A stretch of 64,000 bases of DNA from Ligustrum vulgare (lineage: Eukaryota; Streptophyta; Magnoliopsida; Lamiales; Oleaceae), in NCBI GenBank assembly GCA_963555705.1, contig OY743182.1, forward strand, positions 50,968,592 through 51,032,591. Reading direction: 5' to 3'. Below, one piece after another: positions 1 through 11,332 of the stretch (positions are counted from its first letter, which is position 1; every line of letters begins with the position of its first letter). The position numbers and the translations under genes were made by a program. A model generated the notes under the pieces. It was not told where the DNA came from. It saw only the letters and a program-made list of their open reading frames with translations, and made no database searches.

Positions 1-745
1 GTGACCTACGAAATTCAAAATTTGTGACCGAGAAATAAATTGTGACCTAAAAAATTTTGACTGTAACCATAAACTTATTATCTGATTTGTGACTTGTGAC
101 CTAAAAAATTGTAACTTGCGACCATAATAAGCTGTGACCCTAAAAGTCATCCAAATAATTTTATAAATTGTGACTTACAAAATTTATGATATGTGACCAA
201 GAAAACAAGTGATTTGTGAAAATTGTGACCTAAAAAAATCTTGATTTATATTCGAGAAAAAATAGTGACCAATGAAATTTGTGATTTGTGACAAATTGAT
301 TCTAGATTTGCGATCGAAAAAATCGTGACCTACGGAATTCGAAATTTGTGACGAGAAATAAATTGTGACATAAAAATTGTGGGTAGGGTCATGGTTAGGT
401 GGGGTGGGGTGGGGTGAGGTCAGGGTTGGTGGGATTGGGTGGTTGGGGTTGAGATGGGTTGGTTGGGTGAGTAGGGTCGGGTGGGGGTGGGGTGGGGGTG
501 GGGTGGGTTAAATAATTTTAGGTGAGGGGGTGGACTTTGACGAGATCAATTTGTCACTTTGCGATGAGGTGAGGTGAGGTGGGGTGGGAAATGGTAGGAA
601 AACATCGAGTAGAAAAAAATTAAAAAAAAAAATTTGGGATAGGATAGGGTATGGTAGGTGAGTCGGGTGGGGTGGGATGGGGTGGGGTGGGTTAAATAAT
701 TTTTTGGGTGAGGGGGTTGTGGCGAGATCAATTTATCACTTGTAC
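1..745. repeat. GTGACC-rich and G/T-rich tandem repeats
   Basis: Bases 1-56 and about 325-380 are near copies of one another (GTGACCTACG, AATTTGTGAC, AGAAATAAATTGTGAC), with many looser GTGACC units between, so this is a degenerate tandem array with a unit of roughly 325 bp. From 385 to 520 and from 563 to 700 the DNA turns into a GGTGGGGT-type minisatellite. The block around 497-560 recurs at 686-742 (GGGTGGGTTAAATAATTTT then GAGATCAATTT), a duplication with a spacing near 190 bp. No coding content is credible here. Confidence 0.75.
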
Positions 746-924
746 TTAACTGTGAAACTCCATTAAAAAATTCTAACTTGTACTAAGATGTCGAAACATT
801 AAAAAATCGATAATTCATTCTCTTTAGTTTATTTTGTTTTTCCATGCATATTCTTGTAGCCGTGATTAGATTGATTATTTTGAATTTGGATTATCTTTTA
901 TGGAAGTTTGTCGTCTTCTACCTT

Positions 925-958
<34 letters not shown>
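925..958. repeat. (AT)n microsatellite
   Basis: About 16 uninterrupted AT dinucleotides. Confidence 0.95.
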
Positions 959-961
<3 letters not shown>

Positions 962-1478
962 AATAGGGTACATCGATATATAATGGTTTTACATAAGTTC
1001 ACTCATCGACATTGTTTTCGCTACATCATGAAATTTCATATCCTTGTAAATTATCAAACCATGGTCGATTATGTGTTGCTAAATTTTTTGTAGACTTATA
1101 TGATGTGCACCAGAATTATAAAAGTTAATTGATGAATAAACTTAACAATACGTTTGACTGAAGAAAAGAGGTGTTATACTATGTCAAAAAAAAAAAAAAA
1201 AATGCAATGAGAAATGTATATAAAATGTTTGAATCTTAGTTTCAGGGGGACTATATCATCATTTTTCCTGTAGAAGTTTCAAAAACAATGACATGAAAAG
1301 TGCCCACGTCTCTTGATGTGCAAACAAGCTCATCCATTGCATTCAATTCTTAGGTAGGATGTTGATTTTAGCGACATCAACCAAATGAATTTGCTGTCCT
1401 ATGACACTTATTTATCCAATACAAATTTGACTGCTATACATGCTATATTTTGTAACTACACTAGATGTTAAAATAGAC
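959..1478. other. No gene seen
   Basis: AT-rich DNA with a 16-base A run at 1186-1201. I see no open frame with recognisable protein and no repeat edge until the target duplication of the element that follows. Confidence 0.5.
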
Positions 1479-1483
1479 ATTAT

Positions 1484-2926
1484 TGATCTGTATGTCTAAA
1501 TTAGAAGAAATTATTGTCGTTTTAGAATATATGTTCTTTAATTTGTGTTTAGTTGTTACTTTGCAGAAAATATCCCAAAAAATGAAGAATGAAGCAATTA
1601 AGGGAAATATTGCACAATTGGAGAACATTAGGAGCTTAATTGAGCGAATCGAAAAGAATATAAAGTTTGGGGATTAAATCTTAACAATTAAAAGTTGAGG
1701 ACTCAAGGCGCAATTAAAAGTCAGGGATTAACTTATACAGCCGAGAAAAGAAGAGGATTCGTGTAACAAACTATGACCACGCGATCGCCTTTTCAACATA
1801 GGCGTGATCGCGACTTAGGCGTGAAAAATCCAGCAGAGGCCAAAACACCTTCGCCACGCAATCGCTGGGCTCCTTATAACGCGATCATGTGGACTTCCGA
1901 CTGGGCCTAGTTTGGGCTTTTGTGCGTGATTTTGACAGAATTTACTTGGGAACTTAACCTAAGATATATATATATACAGCGCGACATGCGACGGGAGAGG
2001 GACTTTAGCTGAGCCTAATACCAGAGAATTCTTGGCGATTATACATCAATTTGGAGGGAGATTCAAGCACAACAAAGGCGGTGGAGTTTAGGAGTTTAAC
2101 ACGGGAATTCGACTCTTGATGCAAGACTTCTTTTCTTATCGTTAATTTCGTAGATTCCATCATGTTCAATTCTGAATTTTATTGTTTTTGTTCTTCATTC
2201 TTGATGTGTACCTAATCTTAACGTTGTGATGAACGATGTAGCCTAGTCAATTACTTTAATTCCATATTCCTTATTTTAACGCTTCAATGCATGTGTTGAT
2301 TTATTATTGTGTTTAATACGTGAATGAACTAGCCACTCTTTCATGATTTTATGTGTTATTTCCATAATCCGAGAGGTGAGTTAATAACATAGATCTAGGT
2401 AATAAATCCGGTAATTGAACGAAAGATAGAGATATACTCTTGTGATTAGTGCGATCGTGTGCGAATTCTTGTGTGTAATGCATCTAGATAAGGAATATTC
2501 AGACCCGCTGTAGAGATACAAGGTTGACTTATTTATGTAGGATTGATTTAAACTCGATAGAGGAATCTCAATTTGATGTAGTGAATTCGATCGAACACAT
2601 ATTTAGAAAATAAAATATGGAATTGAAATTGATTTAATTGGCTCGGTGAACTCGTGAATCTCAACTACATTCAACCATATTTAAAAACAAAAGCAATCTT
2701 GAAATCTCAATCATGTGCAAAATTTTAATCGTTTAGTCATAGTTCTAAATTTTAGTCTTAAACAATCAAAATTCATTTATTGGTTCAAATAAGGATAGAA
2801 ATTTACATATTTTGATAATTAGCAAGCATTCCTTGTGGGAACGATAATCCGGACTCTTAGGTCCATTTTTACTACTTCTCACGACCCGTATACTTGCGGG
2901 TGTATCTCACAAGATATCGGTGAACA
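1484..2926 (+). repeat. 5' LTR of the Athila-like element
   Basis: Aligns along its length with 8259-9705. It starts TGAT but then lacks the 21 bases that follow TGAT in the 3' LTR (the terminal hairpin, see findings). It ends GGTGAACA, after which the primer-binding site follows. A GCGATCGC octamer is at 1781-1788 and a TATATATA stretch near 1965-1975 could be the promoter TATA box. Confidence 0.9.
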
Positions 2927-2932
2927 AGTTTT

Positions 2933-2949
2933 TGGCGCCGTTACCGCTG
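2933..2949 (+). promoter_or_regulatory. Primer-binding site, tRNA-Asp type
   Basis: TGGCGCCGTTACCGCTG lies 6 bases after the LTR. Plant tRNA-Asp ends in CCCGGCAACGGCGCCA, so the first ten bases pair perfectly and the rest carry mismatches. Confidence 0.85.
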
Positions 2950-3055
2950 TTTTTACTAATATCGATACCAATAAGTTCTTACTTTACTTACTTTGAATTT
3001 TATTTTGCTTTAGTTTTTAGTTTTGTTTATTTTTAGTTTATTTTTAATTTAATTT

Positions 3056-4228
3056 ATGTTAAGAAGAACTAAATATTTTGAATTGCTTCCTTTTGATACA
3101 GAAATTGAACGCACTTTCCGACAAAGACGCAAACAACAGTTGGAAGCAGCTCAACACACATTTTCAACAATGGCAGATGACAGAATTCAGATTAATCAAG
3201 CAAATCAAGATAATCTGCCAGCAGAAGTTGTTGTTCAACAGCAGAATCAACCGAATCAGGGGAGGAGGGCGTTGAGAGATTACATAATTCCTCCAGTAGG
3301 AAACATTGGAACTTGCATAGTGCCCCCTGCTATCCCTGCTAATAACTTTAAGATCAAGACTTCGTTGATCTCTTTGATCCAAAATTCCGCCGTCTTCCAT
3401 GGGTTGCCGTCCGAAGATCCACATGCACACCAACGGACTTTCCAAGAACTATGTGACATGCATCAAATGAATGGAGTTCCAGGTGATGCCGTAAAGTTGA
3501 AACTCTTTTCATTCTCGTTGGCGGACAAAGCAAAGGCATGGTTCTACATGCTACCCCTCCACACAATTACAACTTGGGAAGTTATGAGTAAAAAATTTGT
3601 TGATAAGTTCTTTCCAGCTGGCCGGATGTCAAAGCTTAGGAGTGAAATTCTTTCATTCAATCAACAGCCATGGGAGTCAATTTTTGAAGCTTGGGAGAGA
3701 TTCAACGAGCTGGTTCGTCAATGTCCTACTCATGGAATAGCTGAGTGGAACCTAATTCAAACATTCTACAGTGGGTTGACCAATGACAACAAGAAGCATG
3801 CAGATTCAGCAGCAGGTGGATCTGTGATGGATTTGACATATGAAAAGGCCTCAGAAATATTCGAGAAAATGGCAGCGAACGGTTATCAGTGGTACTCAGA
3901 TCGCACTGCACAGAAATCTGGTGGAATAGCCTCGGTCAATGAAATTATAGCTATTAATGCTAAACTGGATGCGTTGACAAAGAAGTTTGATAGCATGAAT
4001 CAGCATCCAGTGCATACAGCACAGACAACAATAGTTTGTGATTATTGTTTTGAGAATCATGCATGATCAGATTGTCCTATGGCACATCAAGGTCAACCAG
4101 ATAAGGAACATGCGAACTTTGTTGGGAAAAATCAGAGGCAACAAGGGGCTATGTACTCACAGACATACAATCCTGAATGGAGGAAGCATCCAAATTTTTC
4201 ATGGGCTAATAATCAAAACGTCCAGTGA
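3056..4228 (+). pseudogene. gag: Athila-type Gag, interrupted by stops
   Basis: The start codon at 3056 opens a frame of 336 codons. The first 40 residues are basic (TFRQRRKQQ). Residues about 135-245 form the plant retrotransposon gag (capsid-like) domain, with the hallmarks KAWFYMLP, KFFPAGRMSKLR and TFYSGL. The frame ends at TGA 4064-4066 just after CDYC, where a zinc-knuckle-like CX2C is followed by H and C in the same frame. The frame then continues readably (PMAHQGQP, YNPEWRKHPNF) to another stop at 4226-4228 and a glutamine run. So this is one gag gene broken by at least two stops, joined to the integrase tail by the pol deletion. Confidence 0.85.
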
Positions 4229-4269
4229 CCACCAGGGTTTCAACAACAACAACAACAGTAAAACAGTTA

Positions 4270-4644
4270 AATCTGGATATGGACTTAGCCAAAGATCAGA
4301 TATTTTTACAACTTAATGCATTGAATGAGTTTCGCTTAGGAGCTTATGAGAATGCATCAATTTATAAGGATCAGACTAAGAAGTGGCATGATCGACATAT
4401 TCACAAGATAGAGTTTCAGGTTGGAGATCAGGTGCTTTTGTACAACTCACGCTTGAAGCTATTTTCGGGAAAATTGAGGTCGAGATGGTCTGGTCCATTT
4501 ACAGTCGCACAAGTGTTTCCATATGGCACGTTTGAGCTTCACCATCCAACAAAAGGACATTTTAAAGTCAATGGGCAGAGAATCAAGCATTACTTTGAGG
4601 TGAATTTTGCAAAGGAATACGTTGACATTGCTATTCCAGAGTGA
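4270..4644 (+). pseudogene. Integrase C-terminal tail (remnant of pol)
   Basis: About 125 codons to the TGA at 4642-4644. The residues ENASIYKDQTKKWHDRHI, then FQVGDQVLLYNSRL, and then the GPY/F-like module RWSGPFTVAQVFPYGTFEL are those of the last part of Ty3/gypsy integrases, downstream of the catalytic core. Zinc-binding and DDE parts are absent. It is fused to the end of gag by deletion, so no translation start of its own is expected. Confidence 0.85.
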
Positions 4645-5375
4645 ACAACACAAAAAGTCGGGTTTGAGAATATAAACGGAGAGCTTGTTGGGAGGCAACC
4701 CAATATTTCTTCTCTTTTATTTATTATGCTTTATTTTTCCCTTAATTAAGTATTTACATCATTTTCTCATTATTGCATTCATGATGCATGCATTAGTTAG
4801 GTTTATGGTGCATTAGTGCTCGTTTAGGATTTTTTTTGAAATTTTCTTTCATTTCAGTCATTTTTTGCATCATTAGGCATTTTAGGTACATTATAGAATT
4901 TTTATGAAATTTGAGTGACATAGGCTTTAGTTGTCATTCCCAATTCCCACTCACTATTCGAACATGGTTAGAGGTCGAGAATCATAATCATTCACGTTTG
5001 AAATCATTTTGGAGTCCATTGTAATTGTTAAAACAAAGTGCACAAAATTTGAAAACAAGAGGTTTCACAGGTTAAGTCGCGATCGCTGCCTAGCCATAGG
5101 CGTGATCGCGACAAGGTGTTTAATTATCAACGGATTTTTTTTACCTCGACCACGCGATCGCTAATGGTCATACTACGCGATCGCGTGTGTCACTTGGGCA
5201 TGAGACTTCATTTTAAAAACTCGGCACCGTTCTTTCATTTCATTATAATTTGCTGGGTGAATCACCTCCATCTCGCCACTCATACATTAGAATCCCCAAT
5301 CTTTGAGTTAAAACCATCAAATACGTGCAAAATCAAGGTCCAAATCATTCCTAAACACAAAATCAAGGTACAATA
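4645..5375 (+). other. Spacer between pol remnant and third gene
   Basis: Non-coding, AT-rich, with three GCGATCGC octamers (5079-5086, 5154-5161, 5177-5184) that also occur in the LTRs. No protein seen. Confidence 0.6.
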
Positions 5376-6620
5376 ATGCCTCCAAAAGCCACCGCTTCAC
5401 AGAAAGGGAAGGAAAAAACTGGTCCCTCTAAGTGGAAACGAGGAGCCTCGATTGTGGATCCAGAAGCCGATCAGGGAGAAATAGGAAATGTTCAAAGATT
5501 TTTGGGGAGCGAGGAATTACACAGATATGAAGTCTTACTCAAGGGGAAGAAAATTTGGAGCGAACGAGAGGTGATAGTGGCCGATTTCCCCGATACCTAG
5601 TTGGCTCATCTGATTGAGGGAGCAGGTTGGCACAAGTTGGTAGGCACCCCGCACAAGCCCTATCCGTTGCTAGTCAAAGAATTCCTAGCCAATTTCAACC
5701 ATGCTATAGAAACAGACGGTGCACCTCACAGATATAAGACATGGGTGCGGGGTAAGTGGATCTGTTTCTCGTCGATCGTCATTGAGAGAGGGTTTTGGAG
5801 ATGACAAGAGAGGGAATTGAGCAGATACCAGTTGATTTGGATATTGATCTGATTACCAGCTTCTTATAAGGTCGGCCAAATGTGGAGTTAGAGAAGCCGG
5901 GCCGCTTCAAGCATGGTGAGCTCATGGGGAGTATCAGGATTTTGCATATCTTCATGTGCCACAACATAGACCCTACATCGCACAGGACATAATTCAATGA
6001 AGATAGGGCTCGAATGATTCATCATCTGGCCGGGGGCGCAAGTTGGACTTGGGAATACATATTTTTGATTTCATTATCACACTTGCCTCCCATGAAGAGC
6101 TTGATTAGTGCTATCTGCGTGGCAGAGGGAGTGGAGCTGTTGCCCCATGAAGGGCTTGCGCCTTTTGGAGCGATTATCAGCAGACGTACTCAAGAGAGCA
6201 CGAGGCCTAGGGTGCCCCGAGGACCACCAGCTCCTCCAGTTGCCCCAGTGGACCCCGTCAGCTCTAGCAGAACTAGCGGGACCAGTAGCACCAGTGCATA
6301 TACCAGCTCCTCCCGGTGATGAGAGACTCCTACTGCAGATGCTACTGGAGTTAACTGATTTGACACGTACAATGAACATGAGGAGGGAGGCTGAAGCAGC
6401 TCAGCAGAGGCAGTTGGAAATTTTGGGACAACAAATTGGTCGTCTGGTTCAAGCTGATATAGCTGGAGAGCAGCGCATTATGTGCCATACGATGACTGAA
6501 CTAAGTGGTCAACTAACACGGGTATCTGCCAAGCTCTTCTCCATTGAGAGCAGATTGGAGGGGATCGAAAGGAGAGTTGAGGGAGTTGAAGGAAGATTGG
6601 AGAGGATAGAGGGTCGGTAG
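5376..6620 (+). pseudogene. Third gene in the Athila env-like position, broken
   Basis: ATG at 5376 starts MPPKATASQKGKEK, a basic leader, followed by RFLGSEELHRYEVLLKGKK and, after an in-frame TAG at 5598-5600, by GWHKLVGTPHKPYPLLVKEF. The order of motifs is that of the so-called putative plant transposon protein domain that often lies downstream of pol in Athila elements. After about 5800 the frame shifts more than once. Residues such as GGASWTWEYIFL (from 6014) and a long glutamate/arginine-rich coiled-coil (6340-6620, repeated RLEGIERRVEGVEGRLERIE) belong to the same gene in other frames. Function unknown. The env label describes position only; I see no signal peptide or membrane segment. 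Confidence 0.7.
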
Positions 6621-8243
6621 GATCAGGACCCCGCAGAACCATCTCAGCCACAGCAGCCGAACCTACCCCCAGGAAGTTCCTGATCTTTTTCTTTTTACTT
6701 TGCCTTCTATTTTTGATTCTTCTTTGATTTATTGATTCATTGAGGGCAATGTAATTTTTGAGTTTGGGGGTAGTTGCTAACTTTAGGCTATTTTCCTTTG
6801 TTCGTTCATTGGCATGTTTTAATTGATACTATGTAACTCTTCAACCCCTTTTAATTAATGCAACAACTTGGTCTTTTATTTGCTGTCTTTTGCTCCAATA
6901 ACAAAAAATTAAAACTTTGTTGACGTGTTTATTGCCTAGGATATAGTATAAATCAATTTGTGCTTAGGCTTGAAAATTGGACAACATGAAAGCATGAACT
7001 TATTTTGAACTAGTTATGTTTTGCTAGATTTCATATTCATTGCGCACATAGCCAGTGTTGGATAATTGCTTGTGTAGGGGATTTTGTTTAATACATGTGG
7101 GGCAAAGTTATGCAATTTGAATTTAGGAATGACTTGAAAATCCCTGAACATAGATAATTAGACATCCCATTTCTAAATTAGAACCAATCATGCTAAAAGG
7201 TAAGTTTGGGGATAGAATGGTTGGAATTTGTGTGCATTGATGGGTTGGAGGTCTGTGGTTCTTGGTTTTGCACTTTCGTCATAGCAGTTTGGTCAACGGG
7301 TATAAACCATTTCCAGCATAAAAACAGAAAAATGCTGAATGTCTTATTTTGCTCTTCAAATGCCTTTTCGACTCGAGTAAGTAAGTCTGAGGGGTCTTTC
7401 AAACCTGGTGCCCTAAAGCCAGTGTCATCAACCTAAAACTCGCTACAAGGGTCAATTAGAAAGCAAGTACGGAGAGTGGACTTTCACATAAGACATTTAC
7501 ATCATCTTTAACTTTTCTGTTTAAGCCTTTATGACTCGGGAAAGTACGTATGAGGGGTTCTTTGAACCTGGTACCCTAAAGCCAACTGGTTTTGGAGCCG
7601 CCGATCCGAAAGCCCACTACAGAGGTCATATAGAAAGCAATTATGAAAAGTTCTGTACAAAAATGGTAAAAGACAGGGACAACTAAAAGAAAAAGTCGTC
7701 CATTATATATATATATATATATATAAAATGCGTATAAGCTTAGTTGACTGAGTTTTGGTGGTTGAAGTTGTAGAATTGGGGCTTGCTTTCTTTTGATTTG
7801 TTGTGCACGCATATTTCTGATTCTGACTGCCTCGTGTGGAAAAAGCAATGAAAAATGTTGAGAACCCCATAGATAAAAACCCAGGATGTGAGAGAAAAGT
7901 AGAAAGTGGTGATCATCTATGAGCGTTGAAAGGAATTTCATTAGAAACCATAGATTAACCACATGGAATTCGGGCTTGATTATGCATAATGAGCCACACA
8001 TTGTTGAATATATCTTTTGTATAAGTATGCATTTGACATTGGTTATTCACACACACACTTGAAACTCTAGCATGATATAACTAGAAATTATTTTGCATTG
8101 TTGTTCATAACTCTTGCTTAAAGCTTGAATTGATTTGGACTATGGAGGCTTATGGTAAACATGTTGACACAACAAAAATATTTGTTCTCTTTTTTCTTTG
8201 GTTTGTAGTTTATTATCCATTGTTCGAGAACGAACAATAATTC
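6621..8243 (+). other. 3' untranslated part of the Athila-like element
   Basis: Contains two related segments, about 7366-7432 and 7531-7600 (GACTCG, GAGGGGT, CCCTAAAGCCA), indicating an old internal duplication, and a (TA)n microsatellite near 7705-7725. No coding content recognised. Confidence 0.6.
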
Positions 8244-8258
8244 TAGTTTGGGGGTATT
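8244..8258 (+). promoter_or_regulatory. Polypurine tract
   Basis: TAGTTTGGGGGTATT directly before the TGATAAGTG start of the 3' LTR; this is where plus-strand DNA synthesis would start. Confidence 0.8.
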
Positions 8259-9705
8259 TGATAAGTGTATTTTGTACACTTATCTGTATGTCTAAATTAG
8301 AAGAAATTATTGTCGTTTTAGAATATATGCTTTTTAATTTGTGTTTAATTATTACTTTGCAGAAAATATCCCAAAAGATGAAGAATGAAGTAATTAAGGG
8401 AAATATTGCACAATTGGAGGACATTTGGAGCTTAATTGAGCGAATTGAAAAGAATATAAAGTTTGGGGACTAAATCGCAACAATTAGAAGTTGAGGACTG
8501 AAGGCGCAATTAAAAGTTGAGGACTAACTTATACAGCCGAGAAAAGAAGAGGATTCTCATAACAAACTATGACCACGCGATCGCCTTTTCAACATAGGCG
8601 TGAAAATCCAGCAGAGGCAAAAACACCTTCGCCACGCGATCGCTGGACTCCTTACCACGCGATCGCGTGGGCTTCTGACTGGGCCTAGTTTGGGCTTTTG
8701 TGTGCGATTTTGACAGAATTTACTCGAAAATTTAACCTAAGATATATATACAGCGCGATAGGCGACGGGAGAGGGACTTTTGCTGAGCCTAATAGCAGAG
8801 AATTCTTGGCGATTCTACATCAATTTGGAGGGAGATTCAAGCACGGGAAAGACGGTGGAGTTTAGGAGTTTAACACCGGAATTTGACTCTTGGTGCAAGA
8901 CTTCTTTTCTTGTCGTCAATTTCGTAGATTCCATCATGTTCAATTATGAATTTTATTGTTTTTGTTCTTCATTCTTGATGTGTAACTAGTCTTAACGTTG
9001 GGATGAACGATGTAACCTAGTCAATTACTTTAATTCCATATTCCTTGTTTTAACGCTTCAATGCATGTATTGATTTATTATTGTGTTTAATGCGTGAATG
9101 AACTGGCCACTCTTTCATGATTTTATGTGTTATTTCCATAATCCGAGAGGTGAGTTAATAACATAGATTTAGGTAATAAATCCGGTAATTGAACGAAAGA
9201 TAAAGATATACTCTTGTGATTAGTGCGATCGTGTGCGAATTCTTGTGTATAATGCATCTAGATAAGGAATATTCAGACCCGCTGTAGAGATACAATGTTG
9301 ACTTATTTAGGTAGGATTGATTTAAACTCGAAAGAGGAATCTCAATTTGAATTAGTGAATTTGATCGAACACATATTTAGAAAATAAAATCTGGAATTGG
9401 AATTGATTTAATTGGTTAGGTGAATTCGTGAATCCCAACTACATTCAACCATATTTAAAAACAAAAGCAATCTTGAAATCTCAATCCTGTGCAAAATTTT
9501 AATCGTTTAGTCATAGTTCTAAATTTTAGTCTTAAACAATCAAAATTCATTTACTGGTTCAAATAAGGATAGGAATTTACATATTTCGATAATTAGCAAG
9601 CATTCCTCATGGGAACGATAATCCGGACTCTTAGGTCCATTTTTACTACTTCTCACGACCTGTAAACTTGTGGGTATATCTCGCATCGGGAGATATCGGT
9701 GAACA
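8259..9705 (+). repeat. 3' LTR of the Athila-like element
   Basis: 1447 bp, TGATAAGTG to GGTGAACA. It retains the terminal hairpin lost from the 5' LTR. Three GCGATCGC octamers (8577, 8636, 8659). Confidence 0.92.
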
Positions 9706-10167
9706 ATTATCATCAAATGTTTCCAAAAATAACCATGAAGTCTCAATAATGGCCTTGTTCCAATTGACAACATTTATACAACACTAATACACAATTTATA
9801 GAAATATGAAGTACACAATGGATTTTTCATGACAGACACAAACAACAATTATATAAAACACAATACACCATGTAATCCGCATCACATCAATTATGGAAAT
9901 CTCTAGTTTCACTGTGGATTTCCTCACAATAGTAAACAATGATGTCTAGCCCCAGAAATAGTTGGGATGACTCAAATGGCATATTCTAATTCAAGCTAAG
10001 ATTTGCCATTGATGAGGAAGTATGCATAGGAAGAACATGAACTGGTGAATGACCATATTCAATGTATTATATATTCATTTGATTGCCTTGGCCATGAGTT
10101 ATATTTTCCATTGAGTTGTCAGATTGTAGATGTAAGAAAATAGGAGCAACGGTCAACAGGAAAGGCG

Positions 10168-11216
10168 TGTTGGAAAATATATTTGGCAATTGATTTTCAC
10201 TTGAGTAAATGTGAAATTGATCCCACATTGATTGAAAATTGGGATTTGAAGAGGAGCCTTAAAAGGGATTACAATCCCACATTGGTTAGAAATGGAAAAG
10301 TGGGAATAAGTGGAGGCTATAAATAATAGTTCCATCCCACATTGGAAAGTGGAAAAATGTGGAAATGTTGGGAATGCTTAAATAGTTATCCCACATAGGA
10401 TAGAAATGAGTTTGTGGACCAATTTATATATGGTTAACAATTTGTAAGGTGTAACCATTTGTTGCATAGAGACTCCTCCATGGCCTACGCGCCCGCAGGG
10501 GGGGGGTGCAAATCTTGGACCGACTTGGCCTTCGAGCCTTGAACTTGTGTGCAGGCGCGACCTGCGTACACGAATGTCGGACCGAACGAGTCAAAAATTG
10601 GCCACAAAGTACAAGCCACGTTTTGGAATTCTGTTTTGAATTTTTCATTTAAAACATAACTCCAAACTGATTTCCATTTAACTTGTAACTCCAAAAACGC
10701 CTGGAATTCAAATGCAGGAGTAAGTGCAGAATTCAGATGCAGTTGTAACTCCAAAACGTCTGGAGTAAATACAGAATTCAAATGCAGTACTAAATGCAAA
10801 GGCTCTTCCCTGCCTATATATACAGCAACAATTCCTTCAGTCCAGACAACACAACAACCACGAAAATCTCTCTGCATTTGTCTGTCCAGCTTCCTGCATT
10901 CCTTCTTCCAGTCTTGGTGATTCTGTTCAAGCACATTTTTCGTTCGCCTGCACAGCTGCAGTTCCAGCCGCTGTATCCTGGGAAGCAAGCGCTCGAGTTA
11001 CTCCGGTGAGAGGGCGAATATTGCTTTAAGGACACTGTGTTGAACACAGGCCCCGGCTCCAGCGTTCATTTTGTTTACTGCTCAAGAACATTTTGTTTAC
11101 TGCTTACTGCGAATTATTTCTGCAGTATCTTACTATATACAGCTTACTGTATATTTTCTGTTTACTTACAATCTGCAAATACTTTATTAGTAAACTGTTT
11201 AACAAGTTATGTTACA
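10168..11216 (+). repeat. 5' LTR of the copia element
   Basis: 1049 bp. The first 270 bp carry several CCCACATTGG/CCCACATAGG repeats (for example 10220, 10278, 10336, 10390), candidate regulatory units. A TATA box CTATATATACAG is at 10814-10825. A possible splice donor CCGGTGAGAG is near 11003-11012. Confidence 0.95.
10814..10825 (+). promoter_or_regulatory. TATA box in copia 5' LTR
   Basis: CTATATATACAG, repeated in the 3' LTR near 16631. The transcript would start about 30 bases downstream. Confidence 0.7.
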
Positions 11217-11332
11217 AACTTAAAGCAATATTTTTTTTGTTAAACAGTTTACAGAAACGTTTTCAAAAGCAGATTTCTTAAGGCTAATTGATTTATATCA
11301 TTTGATACTAATATTCTGATTGTGTTTCAGAA

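Larger units (their letters stand above)
1479..9710 (+). mobile_element. Athila-like LTR retrotransposon, pol-deleted
   Basis: A complete insertion: 5-bp target duplication ATTAT (1479-1483 and 9706-9710), two LTRs of about 1.44 kb that begin TGAT and end GAACA, a tRNA-Asp-type primer-binding site, a gag frame, the C-terminal tail of integrase, a third gene in the position of the Athila env-like gene, and a polypurine tract reading GTTTGGGGGTATT. Protease, reverse transcriptase, RNase H and the integrase core are missing: gag residues run almost directly into the integrase tail near 4250. The element is therefore a deletion derivative that could only move with proteins supplied in trans. The tRNA-Asp primer, the long LTRs and the extra 3' gene fit the Athila/Tat branch of Ty3/gypsy elements. 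Confidence 0.9.

Noticed and set aside
385..720. G-rich GGTGGGGT repeats as telomere-like sequence
   Set aside because: The plant telomere repeat is TTTAGGG; these units do not match and are interspersed with non-telomeric copies.
5376..6620. True viral envelope gene in the Athila-like element
   Set aside because: No signal peptide or transmembrane helix is visible; only the position matches the env-like label.
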